Positions 42,184-52,186 of a stretch of DNA of 56,812 nucleotides are shown here, in pieces. Location: assembly GCA_902651635.1 (NCBI GenBank), contig CACRSC010000070.1, positions 48,338-105,149 on the forward strand, read 5' to 3'. This DNA is from Mastigamoeba balamuthi (lineage: Eukaryota > Evosea > Mastigamoebida > Mastigamoebidae). The position numbers were made by a program, and so were the translations under genes. Position 1 is the stretch's first letter. The number at the start of each line of letters is the position of its first letter. The notes under the pieces were generated by a model. It was not told the DNA's origin and did not search any database. It was given only the letters and a program-made list of their open reading frames with translations.

Positions 42184-43493
42184 ATGGGCAAAAAGGACTT
42201 GCCCATCCCTGAACTGTCGGAGGCAGAGATGTGCCGCCTCGTGGAGGAGTTGGGCGGGGTGCGTCCTGCCCTCCTCTTGCCCTCCCTGCCCTCCTTCCTG
42301 CTCTTCCTCATTTTATCCAGTTATTCCCGGTTTTTCCTGGTTTTTCACAGTTTTTCCCTGCCCCCTCCGTTTTTCACAGGTTTGGGTGCCCCTCGAATCA
42401 GGGGGTGCTGTCCCAGCAGCACCTGCTGCACCAGCAGCACCACCAATGGATGTTGGTGGCAGCATGGTTGCCACCATTGTGGATGCCATTCACACTGCCA
42501 TCCACTCAGGATTCAGTCAAATGACAGTGCGTTTTCCCCCTCTCCTGCCCCCCCCCTGTTTTTCTTGCGAAAATTAACGGAAAACGTCACAGGAGCAGCT
42601 TGTGGAGCAGCTGGGGCTCCAATGCTGCCAGCAGCACACCAACAACAAGTACAGGAGGCGAGCACACAAGGAGGACAAGCAGGAGCAGGTGGCGAGGCGG
42701 CACAGTAGCTGCCATCACCACCACAGCCGCAGCCCAAGCAGCAGCCCAGCCAGCAGCAGTGTGGGGAGCTCTTCCTCTGAGGAGGAGCTCTCCTCGAGCA
42801 CCTCCTCAGAGGAGGAGGCCCAGGCACGGCGCAAGAGCCTGGGCCAAAAGGTGTGTGTTTCCCTCCCACCTCCATTCTGTTCTTCCCTCCCTGTAGTCAA
42901 GTGGTAACAAATTTTAAGTAAAGGGGGGTTTTTCTTCCCCGAATTGTGTACCTTTTGCACACCATGCACACCATGTGCATTATGTGCAAATAATCAATTT
43001 CTAACACTTTTGTAGTGGCCGGTGGTGGCTGAGGCTTTGAAGAAAGCCAAGGCCAAGCTGGCCAAAAGGCACAGGGAGGAGGTCTCTCCTGATTGTGCCC
43101 TGGGGCTAATCCACAACCCTGTGCAGCATGAACGTGCTGCTGCCAGGGTTGCTGCCAGGGAAGGAGAAGCAGCAGCCAAGATGGCTGCTGCTGTTGAGGT
43201 ATGTTCCTTCCCCTCCTTCTCCCTCTTGCCCCTTTCACTGCCCTTCCCTTGTGATTATACTAACTGAATTTTTGCAGGACGGAGCCTTTGAGGCCCCTGA
43301 GGCCCCTGAGGCCCCTGAGCAGGAGGAGTACCAGGAGGAGCAGCAGGACGACCAGGAGGACATCAACTGGGACGACATGACCAAGCTGGCCAGTATGGGG
43401 CCTGTGGATGTGCGATGCCTCTCACTGCAGCAGAAGAGGTACCACACTGTGCTGCTAAAGCAGCACAGTGCTGCAGAAGCAGCAAAGAAATAA
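42184..43493 (+). CDS. Unknown five-exon gene, Ser/Glu-rich and Lys/Ala-rich protein
   Basis: Exons 42184-42258, 42380-42526, 42593-42850, 43016-43198 and 43278-43493; 292 residues, every intron in phase 0. It starts MGKKDLPIPELSEAEMCRLV, then an Ala/Pro hinge, a predicted helix (SMVATIVDAIHTAIHSGF), a basic His/Arg/Ser segment, a Ser/Glu block (SSSSEEELSSSTSSEEEA), a Lys/Ala/Arg helix (VVAEALKKAKAKLAKRHREE), an acidic EAPEAPEAPEQEE tract and a C-terminus ending AAEAAKK. The last intron has a perfect TACTAAC branch-point-like element. AATAAA overlaps the stop codon. No family recognised. Codon use is less GC-biased than upstream genes and it borders repeats, so it could be host or element-encoded. 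Confidence 0.65.
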
Positions 43494-43499
43494 AAATAG

Positions 43500-43957
43500 A
43501 CTTTTAAAAAAATTTTGGTCCTCATTTCGAGCAGTAGATTTTGTAAAATGCAATTGCATTATGCGATTGTAGCGATTGAATCGCATTTAGCGATTTAATC
43601 AATTAAATCGATTGAATATCAATTGAAGCACTACATGCATGCTATGCACATATAGTGTCTGTTGTGCATCTAGTGCATTAATTAAATCAATTTATTTTGT
43701 GTTTTTCGATTGATGCACATCATGCACATCAATTGTTTATAGTGATGCATGCGCTACATGTGCATGTATCACTACAAACGAGTAATGCGCACCACGTGCA
43801 TCACGTGATGTGCACTACGTGCATCACGCGTGTCATGTGAATCATGCGCATTGGAAAATTAGTGCGAAATTAGCACTAAATTAGCACTAATTCTAGTGCT
43901 GAAAAATAAGCACTACATGCACTATTTTAGTGCTTCAGCACTTAAAATGCAGTGATG
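43500..43957. repeat. AT-rich dyad block 1
   Basis: Dense short palindromes and near-palindromes: ATCGATT/AATCAATTAAATCGATT, GCACTA/TAGTGC, ATGCATGC, CACGTGCATCACGTGATG. The end at about 43911-43956 (TTTTAGTGCTTCAGCA...TAAAATGCAGTGAT) matches 49722-49772 in inverted orientation. No coding capacity. Confidence 0.65.
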
Positions 43958-43970
43958 ACCAAATGTTTCT

Positions 43971-45205
43971 AGTATGCCAGTGCGGGGTCTTGCTCCTGGC
44001 CTTGCCCTCGATTTATAAGGCAACTCTACAGCAGTGCAGTTGGTAACATATGCTGCTCTCGCCTGCTTGCCTTCAGGTTCTTTCTCCACGAGTAGGTCTG
44101 CCAAGAAGCTCTTCTTTCTCTCACTTTGCTGTCTCCAAGCAAGAGGTTGTTTTCATCAGGAAATGATTGTGTTTGATTTGGTTGAGTGGGCCGGGCCACT
44201 TGATTGCTGGCTGGTGTTGCACCCCTTGTCACTGCGGAGTGTTGCGGGCTTCATGAGCCCTCAACGCCTAAGGGCCCGGGTTACGAGCTCGCGAGAGAGC
44301 ACATGCCATGCCTCCCGCCCCTCAGTGTGGGTCACCATGAGTGAGCAGTGCACCCAGCGCACCTGAAGAATGATCAGGGCTGTGCCTTGCTGTCGCACGC
44401 TCTGTGATCGTGACACGGTGCCCCAATGCCCCCCAAGCACATGACCCGAATGGCAGTCGATTGTGCTGCGTGTGAGGCTGAGCACAGCCACGACAAGGGA
44501 CTGTGGCTGGTCCTTCTGTGCAATGGGCATTGGCAGCACCGACAGCCTCACTGAGTGCCACACCACTGACAACAACTTCCGAGTCCCTCACTGGGCAGTC
44601 CTGTGAGCACTGTGGCGGGATGGCCCCTGGGGCCTGAGAGGGCAAGAGAGGGCAAAGAGCGAGTGACCCCTTGTGGGCAAAACTGATGGAAACTGCAAAA
44701 CAGCCCCACAGTGGCTCCTCCTCAGGCCACCATCGTGCTTGGCTTGGCTCTCATTGGGCCCATGCCCCTGCTGCTCTGTGATGCGCCCGAGTGTGGCCTT
44801 GTCCCCACAGCCCCACGCTCCTCACAGCCACGCGATCTCCAACACCACAGCCTGCACGTCCACTCGTTGTCCAGATCCACCTATAGCTCCCTGCTTCTCA
44901 CAGTTTTCCGCACCCGCCATGCGATGACGTCAAGAGGCTGCACCACCCGGGTGAAACGACACGGAGGCGCCGCAGAAGCCACATAGATCCAATGGCCATT
45001 AGAGAAAGACACGGACACCACAAGGCAAACGATGGCAAGGACCACACACGCTCTGCTCGCATTCGTGGTGGTCGCAGCAGTGGTGGCGACGACATTTGAT
45101 CCCAACTGGGACCTGCAGACTCTACTCAATGAGCAAACAGACAGAATACTGCCAGACAATGGGCACAGGGCTGTGGGCTGGAGAAGAAGGTGTGCAAGTG
45201 AGCAA
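43971..45205 (+). repeat. Segmental duplication, copy 2 (decayed, internally deleted)
   Basis: Matches 30647-31775, then jumps to sequence like the NWDLQ exon and then to sequence like 33403-33450, so it is a deleted copy of the whole Cys-rich locus. Most differences from copy 1 are C to T or G to A at CpG, for example CGATCGCGACGCGG against TGATCGTGACACGG. Confidence 0.75.
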
Positions 45206-45220
45206 TGGCATTGCATCTGA
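45032..45220 (+). pseudogene. Deleted copy of the secreted Cys-rich gene
   Basis: It begins with the same signal peptide as the gene at 31719 (MARTTHALLAFVVVAA). After ATTFD it passes directly to PNWDLQ and then to unrelated sequence, stopping after 62 codons. All introns, the cadherin-like domain and most of both Cys-rich domains are gone. A short secreted peptide could still be made but nothing suggests selection for it. Confidence 0.7.
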
Positions 45221-47181
45221 ACATGTGGATGGATCTGGGTTTGGGAAAAGGAAGAAGTGCTAACAGGGAATGCCTGTGTGCCTCAGGCACTTTCCAAGGT
45301 TGGAGCTATTTCATCCAACAAACACTTAACAGTGATTCCGAATCACTTTGCTGAAACAGCTAACGCAACCAGTGTTGTAGCACACAGATAGCCATCATGC
45401 CCCTGAACCCGATCCAACACAAGTTTGATTCCTCTTATCTGCCAAAACCTGCATAGAGTTAGCATGGATTTTGACCATGCAACCTGTGGCCCTGGTGCAA
45501 CCCAATCAAATGGGTAAGGACATGTGCATTAGAAGTATCGGCAAAGCCAGCTGAGAAAGGGGTGCATATTTCTGTCAGGAGGAAAGGGGCATTTTGGTGT
45601 TTTTGGGTTTTGGCAAAAATGGGCCACATAAAACCGGAAAATCGAAAAAAGCACTTAAATGTGATGAAAAAAGCAAATGAAAACGAGGGCTTTTTTAGCA
45701 TGCACGAAAAGCCGGAAAAGGAAGGAAAAAACGGGAGAAAAAGACGTCAAAAAAGGTACTTAATTGTTTTGTGTGGGCGTCGCGCAAAAGAGGCCTGAAC
45801 CAAGGATGAATATTAGATATTCATTTAGTAGCATCAGTCTGAAGCATAGAAAGACCGGAAGAGATGAGATCCAGGTCAACAGTAGCAAGAAAGTCATTAC
45901 AAGACATTGCACAATCATCCTTGTTGAAGAACGGTCCAGAAGACATGAACGGGCCACTTGGTGGACTTGTGATATGTTGTTTCTGATGATCTTATTGACA
46001 GCACCCACACTGTGGTAGGCGACACGGTACATGGGCAACCTTTTGAAGCCATCTCGGGGCATAGGACACAGGCCTGTCTGAGCAGCAGGGGAGTGAGGAT
46101 TTTGAGCAAATAGCAGCCCTTTCAGAGGTAGCCGCAGTATACAGTCCACACTGTGCATCAGAGTCATACTTCCCAATGAAGAGAGAGAGCTCTTTAATAA
46201 CTACGGGATCAGAGAGCACGTTGGCTGGAGTGTGTGAGAGGGGAAAAAGCAAGAGTAACAAACTGGTGTGAGGCAGCTGGTAGTTCGAGGCACAATAATG
46301 AGAAGCATTTCGTGGGCGTTCATAGGGAACGAGCTGCATGGAGGAGTTAAAAGGGGAAAGCAGAGAAGAGTAACCTGAAGGGGTGAAGCAACATTATCCA
46401 GAAAGTTAACAACAGAGGTATCAGCCCAAGCAGTGGCAGTGAAGCCAGGCAGACGACATAGCCAGTGGAACTCATTGAAAGAGGGCCTCCAAGCAGAGGA
46501 ACCGATCCACTGAGACCAGAGGTATGAAGAAGAGTCAGAATGGCCGGTCATTATGAAGCCATATCCCTTTGCATAGCCAATTTCTCAAACCAAACCAGTT
46601 GTTAAGGATCCGTCAGTGGCTATGCAGAATGGCAGTCTTCTTCGGGCAGCATCAAGTAGGTGGGCATTTTGATCCCCCAGTGTCCGTCTGCAGTTTTATC
46701 TGCCGTGGATTTATACACTTGGTGCCAGGGATATTTTTTTACCCCCGCAAACACTTAAAAAGAATGATGACCACTGTCCAAATCGCAAATGGGTGTACTC
46801 ATCACAGCCTACTGCCAGGAGGTCTGACCACCTTCCATGGCAAAAGCCATGGAACTGGGCTTGCCTGCCTCATGCTCTACCGCATTGCCATTGTATGCTG
46901 TTCACTATTCCCTTTCTTCTTTCTGTTTGTTTTTATATGTTCTTTCACAATACTCTGTCCTTCTACATTCCTCTTCTGTTGTTCCCTCTTTGTTTTATCG
47001 CGTGTGATAATACTGTTAGATTGACTCTGTATTGCAGAGCTCCTTCTCAATGACCAGTGATGGTACACCATTGTGTCTCCATAATGAACTCTTACTTAAG
47101 ACTAATCTTAGCTCATTCTGATCACTCTGATTAGCACTTTCTACATGACCTCCCCACGAACTCATCACTGTTCTACCACGC
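45221..47181. other. Repeat-like DNA without recognisable genes
   Basis: Low-CpG sequence. Minus-strand frames at 45760-46176, 45992-46339 and 46201-46551 overlap in different frames and could be pieces of one decayed mobile-element protein (WADTSVVNF, YRVAYHSVGAVNKIIRNN), but I recognise no family. The 46569-47180 part is T-rich. Confidence 0.35.
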
Positions 47182-47188
47182 TATAAAT
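47182..47188 (+). promoter_or_regulatory. TATA box upstream of the transposase-like relic
   Basis: TATAAAT in GCTATAAATGCTGC, 46 nt before an ATG at 47234, in the same context as the element before the TSP3-TBC gene. Confidence 0.35.
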
Positions 47189-47233
47189 GCTGCTGCGACT
47201 TCTATAGTCGCCTTTCATTTCCAGCTCCTCCCC

Positions 47234-48807
47234 ATGCCGTCTTCCGTTGCTGTGCACTTCACTGAGTACGATCATGCAGAACAACAACTTGCCAAACATC
47301 GCTCCTCCCTGACTGCCACTGATTTCTTCGAGTGTTCCACCACCACCAACACCTCTGCCTTCATCGGTTTGCGAATTTTCATATTTTATCACACGTGATT
47401 AATCTTACTCCTTCCCAGCTGCTCTTTGGTTTTGCTCCAATCTGTCAATGGCCAGGCAGCTCCAGCTGACCAAGGGCTTGAAGATCACTTCTTTATCTGC
47501 TCCACAGGTCGTTGAGGAGTTGAGCAACTACCTCAGCACGAGACAGAAGAAGGCCCCAGGAGCTGTCTGGCTCTGCCATGCCTGCTATCTTACCAACCAC
47601 CAACCCAAAAAGGTCCGTTTACAACTAATATGCAAGGATGTACATCCTTTCCTGACAGTGAGCCTTCTTTTCCTTTGTTCCTCACATTTCTTTTATAGTT
47701 CTGAAAGCTGTTGCTCTCTGCGAATGACTGGAGAAGACTGAAGTTCAGTCAAAAGACAACTCGTTGATTCATGTACTATGATACTCTTCTGAACTATTAG
47801 CTGGCAGTTGCTTCTTACAAGCATGCTCGGTTTTTCGAGCTCATTCACAAAACATGGATTTGCACTGCAGTCTTCAATCAGAATTCATTTTATTGTCGAA
47901 TCTCACTTTCTGCCAGCTACTCATGCCCTCTGTGCACAGAGGTTCGTTTGCTGGAGAGAGACCAAGAGGACATTCCCAGAGGAGACTGCCATGGAATTCA
48001 TGAAGCACATTCAGATTGTGCACTCACAGAGTTCCAGAGAAAGAAGAAAGAGAGCGCCAAACGAGAAGAGTACCAGATCATCTTTGATACACAACATTCC
48101 ATGAGACAGCCAAGTTCAAGTTGCACGACTTCGACTGTGCAGTCTGGAGTCCAAGCCTTCTCAAAGGACAGTGAGTCCATTGGGACTTTCAGCCAGAGCA
48201 TGGAGCCAACTGGAAGTTCATGCACAGCAGCTTGTTTCTCCTCCGAGAGCAAGTGAAGGTGCAGCACAAGGCAGTCAAAGCTCTCTACTTCTGGTCTGAT
48301 GGAGGCTTCAAGGTGAAAAACGTGCTTAATGCTCTCAGTCAGATCCAAGAGAAAGCCAGTCAGGATATGAGACGCTCTGTGGAAGTCTCATTGGGTTTGT
48401 ATAGTCCAAATCACGGGCACTCTGTCTGTGATGGACACTTCGGTGTTTTAAAGCAGGTAAGAGCTTCTTCTCTCATACATTCAACCAGGGCTAACAATTT
48501 CCTCAGAAGCTCAGATGACTGACTGCAGGTGGTCTGGTAACTGAAGAAGCTCAGATAGCAGCTGCTGTTCGGAGGTATACCATTCCAGTTCTCATGTACA
48601 ATGACTTGTCTGTCCTGCAGAATCAAAAACACCGAAGTGATCAGCATCAGTTGCTCTCAGATTGACTCTGTTCCAGACAGAGAAATCAAGGGGCTTAATG
48701 CTCTTGTGAAAAAGAACTTCTTCTTCGACTTTCTGGCGGAAGGGAAAGTCTGCTGCTCACCTCTTATGAAGAGAGGAAGAGGGGAGAGGTTGTGCCAATT
48801 TCTGTAA
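47234..48807 (+). pseudogene. DDE-transposase-like gene relic
   Basis: From the ATG after the TATA box, broken frames encode what looks like one protein with several introns or breaks: MPSSVAVHFTEYDHAEQQLA..., a Cys-containing segment (AVWLCHACYLTNHQPKKV), EEYQIIFDTQHS, then YFWSDGGFKVKNVLNALSQI, LGLYSPNHGHSVCDGHFGVL and finally KKNFFFDFLAEGKVCCSPL. The spaced SDGG...N and HGHSVCDGHFG resemble catalytic-core motifs of some eukaryotic DDE transposases. A donor-like CAGGTAAG at about 48455 suggests an authentic intron. Stops and frame changes between blocks point to decay. The exact superfamily is not assigned. Confidence 0.45.
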
Positions 48808-49534
48808 AGTAAACTCTGCCAGAAGCAAAATGATTGGTTAACAACATCACATTTCAGTCAGAAATTAGACAACATATATACCACAACAGGGTATCTCATT
48901 TTTCATATTTCACCTCACACAAGACACTATTTTATCCCCTTACACATTGTTAGCACTATCATCCCGAATTTCAAACACAATCGCTTCAAATAATACGATT
49001 CCAATCGGATAAAAAGCGTAATTCTGAAATTCCACGTCATATTCTACACTTCTCCTCATTTTCTCGCCAAAATAACAACTTCTTCTGCCTGCAGGAGACA
49101 GTGTTGCTCCAAAATCGGCATTTCAAAATTGGACAGAGCCATGAACTGTGCTTGCTGTGAGACATTCCGATACCCCTTCAGGGCCATCCGAAATGCTGGT
49201 GACTGTGATACTGGTGCCCTACCACCATTCATAGTCTTCTCACAGTACACCAGCCAGTTATGCACCTTATTAACAGACTCGAAGTTGACAGAGGCATCCA
49301 TGCAGTCCTCCAGGAAATGGTCCAGTAGCTCAAGAGACAGAGTCTCTGTACTGTTACCACCACATGAAGATATACCTGCCTGCCTGCTTCATAAGCCTGT
49401 CTGGTATTCCGTGTCAGAGAACATCACTGCAGATCTGCTGCTGACCAATGCTGTACCCCTGGATACAGGTAGTACTTTGCTACTCTTTCTGTATCCTCTT
49501 CCTGCTCTAGAAGGGTCCTGTTTCCATCTGTGAG
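48808..49534. other. Repeat-derived intergenic DNA
   Basis: AT-rich with an open plus-strand frame at 49129-49533 and an antisense frame at 49056-49301. Neither has recognisable domains. Confidence 0.35.
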
Positions 49535-49721
49535 ATGAAAGCATTAATTTCAGAAGTTCAAGAAGGGAAGAGAAACTCTTCCTCTTTGTACACTCAAGCA
49601 ATGTATCATTTATCAGTGGGCCACTCAATTACCCACAATGGACCCACGGACTGGGTGACCATTAACAGAGGAGTTAGACAAGGAGACCCGCTCTCATGCA
49701 CACTATTTAATAAAAATTTAG
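49535..49721 (+). pseudogene. LINE reverse transcriptase fragment (RGVRQGDPLS block)
   Basis: The frame encodes THNGPTDWVTINRGVRQGDP followed by LSCTLFN, the block 4/5 signature of non-LTR retrotransposon reverse transcriptases. The similarity stops at AT-rich block 2, before the expected YxDD box. Confidence 0.65.
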
Positions 49722-50170
49722 TCATCGCTGCGTTTTATATGCTGAAGCACTAAATTAGCTAGCACATGTAGTGATATAATTTCAGTACAATATTTTGCAC
49801 TAAGTTAGTGCTAAAGTAGTGCTTTTATTTGATAGTGCATAATGCAGATAATGCATATAATGCACATAATTGTGCATTTGTGCTATAATCGATTTTAGTG
49901 ATTTAGTGATTTATTTATCGATTAAAACGATAGAAAAGATATTGCCGAATTCAATTCATAGATTTTATTTATTTATCCTGTGCACAGGTGTGGGGTGTAT
50001 TGGCGTGAGGTAAGGGGGGGATGTGTTCTCATGCTCAGTTCCCATCAGAGCCAGGCGTGGCACCAGGCTCTGCTTATTTCATCCTCCGTTCATGTAAAAA
50101 TGGGAGCTGTGAGTTTTCTAACGGTTTAGCGTTAATAGCACATCTAGCGCATTAATCGCCAAACCGTTCA
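49722..50170. repeat. AT-rich dyad block 2
   Basis: Same character as block 1 (GCACTA/TAGTGC, TGCATAATGCA, ATCGATT), with 49722-49772 the inverted counterpart of about 43911-43956. It begins exactly where reverse-transcriptase similarity stops. Confidence 0.6.
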
Positions 50171-50881
50171 AAATACAAAAAATGAAGAGAAATGCAGGGA
50201 AAGGAGGGTGTGAGTACTTATCTCAGGTGTGTGCCCGGCTGATACTGCTACTTATCACGACCTGCAGTAGCTGCAGTGTTAGTCACAGTGGTGCACTTTT
50301 CAGGGGAAAGGGGAAGAAATAGAGAAATGGAACAGAAAATGGGGAGGGAAAAGTAGGACAGTGTACCTTCTTAATGCTGCCCAGCAGCCACGCTGCTCCC
50401 TCCCCTCCCCTCTGCAGTCTGCAGGAGACAGAGCACAGATTGTGCTCTGCTCCTCATGTTCTTCACGACTCCTGGATATATAGTGAGTTATGTGTACTGA
50501 ACAGGCATCAAAAGGGAAGAAAGGAAGAAGTCAAGGAACATATCTGAAAGAAGTTCTGTGAAAGGTGAAAACTGTGTGTTGGGGGAAAGGAGGCAGTGCA
50601 CCTTCATTCTCAACCTGGTATGGAATGGAAAGGAAGAGGGTGGGGAAGAGAAGGAAGGGGGAAGGAAGGGGGCAGGGCAGGGGTGGTGAAGGGACAGATT
50701 GAAGTGCAGGAACATATGTGTTTTTATACAGAAAGGGGCATAAGGAACATATGTAAGAACTGTGAGGGGAAGGGAGAAAAGGAGAAAGGGGAGAAGGGGA
50801 CAGAAACAGGGCAAGGATAAGGGAAAGAAGATGTGAGAGACAGATGTGAGGTTGTGCAGTGAGTGGTGAGTGTGAGAAGAG
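50171..50881. other. Intergenic with a purine-rich tract
   Basis: From about 50620 to 50830 the plus strand is almost purely G and A. No gene. Flanked by the two reverse-transcriptase fragments. Confidence 0.5.
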
Positions 50882-51540
50882 TTAAGGTATGATGATATCA
50901 CAGTGAAGATATCTTTGAAATTCCTTCGTTTTATCATGGATATGAAAGGAGCAGGACTGTCAACCAACCCCAAAAAATGTGCAACTTTCACACACAATGG
51001 AAACCCCATTTTCATTGACACCCCACAGGGATGCATAGAACCCATCCCATCCAATGCCTCTTACAAATACCTTGGCATCCACCTCGACTCCGAGGGTAAC
51101 GATGCCCTTGATGCTCCACGGATTACTCAAATTCTACTCGAACACTGTAGCTGGCTCCACAACAAAAAGACACTATTCATTGAGCAAAAAATCTACATAG
51201 CCAACTTGGTCATAAATGGTATTGCCCAATTCCATGCTAGCACAATGGCACAAGACAACAAACTGCTAGAATAACTATAGCACAACCTCGAGCAGGCAGC
51301 TGTTGGAAAAATTGGCCCCATAGATGTCATTAGCAGAAAGCACATCTTCACACCGGCATGTAAAGGGGGCCTGGCCTGGGTCTGAGAAACATGGCGGATG
51401 TAATTCGATGCAAAAGAGCACAGAAAGCCCTGAAGTGGCTAAATGCCCTAACTCCCGAGGGCATCATGCCTGAAACTGATGATACAGGCATCATAGACCG
51501 TCTGGAGGAAGACTACCGTGCTGCCTTCCCACCACACCAC
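50882..51540 (+). pseudogene. LINE reverse transcriptase fragment (C-terminal part)
   Basis: Encodes RYDDITVKISLKFLRF, then GAGLSTNPKKC, YKYLGIHLDSEGN and IEQKIYIANLVINGI, the order seen after the active-site Asp pair in LINE reverse transcriptases (catalytic DD, GLxxNxxKC, YKYLG, thumb). Stops at about 51272 and later, and no endonuclease seen, so it is a dead fragment. Together with 49535-49721 it may be one element split by an insertion. Confidence 0.65.
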
Positions 51541-52186
51541 AACAAATAGGGAAAAACCGCCTTACAGCCACTACAGTGGGATACATATGGCACAACTGGA
51601 GTAATTATGTTACATGGCCCCAGACTTCCTCCAACATACTGGGCTGACAGCTTCTCAATTGTCCACTGCAGGCAGTTCCAGCACTGAAACACTGCTTTTT
51701 TTAAAACTTTACTCTCACCTCTCTTCCCCTCTATCCATTAACAGAGAGCCCGGGAAATGGATAACACCTGTCTTGGCACCTTTGTAGCTGCCCTTCAAAA
51801 GAGGGGCTGCTTGCGTCGGACGCTAACGTACGTAAGAATCTCCCAATTTCCAAAACCCACTGCACGAGGAAGGGCTCCCATCTCTCCTCTGTTGAGCCGC
51901 CCCAGTAGATTTTTTTCCCTGTGACATCGGCTTTTCGGTTATTTTTCCCGTCCGCTCTAAATACAGCACGCCGACATCGAATTGTTTCTTATCGCAGGCC
52001 ATTGGCGATAGAAGGCACGGCTGGCAGCAGTGAAGAACAACCGGCCATTTCCAGTCCAAAGGGGACAATGCAAAGACGTAGAATGGACTTGGAAATGATT
52101 GGCAGAAATCGCAGGATCGGTCTGCTTTAAAACTCATCACCAGCGGGTTTGGCTTGCCAGTCCCCGTGTACACTGGTCGACGAGCC
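51541..52186. other. Intergenic / 5' flank of the permease gene
   Basis: LINE-like similarity fades. No gene seen. The permease promoter must lie in the last part. Confidence 0.45.

Noticed and set aside
46569-47024. 151-codon hydrophobic ORF as a membrane protein
   Set aside because: T-rich sequence produces Phe/Leu runs by chance, and there is no family pattern.
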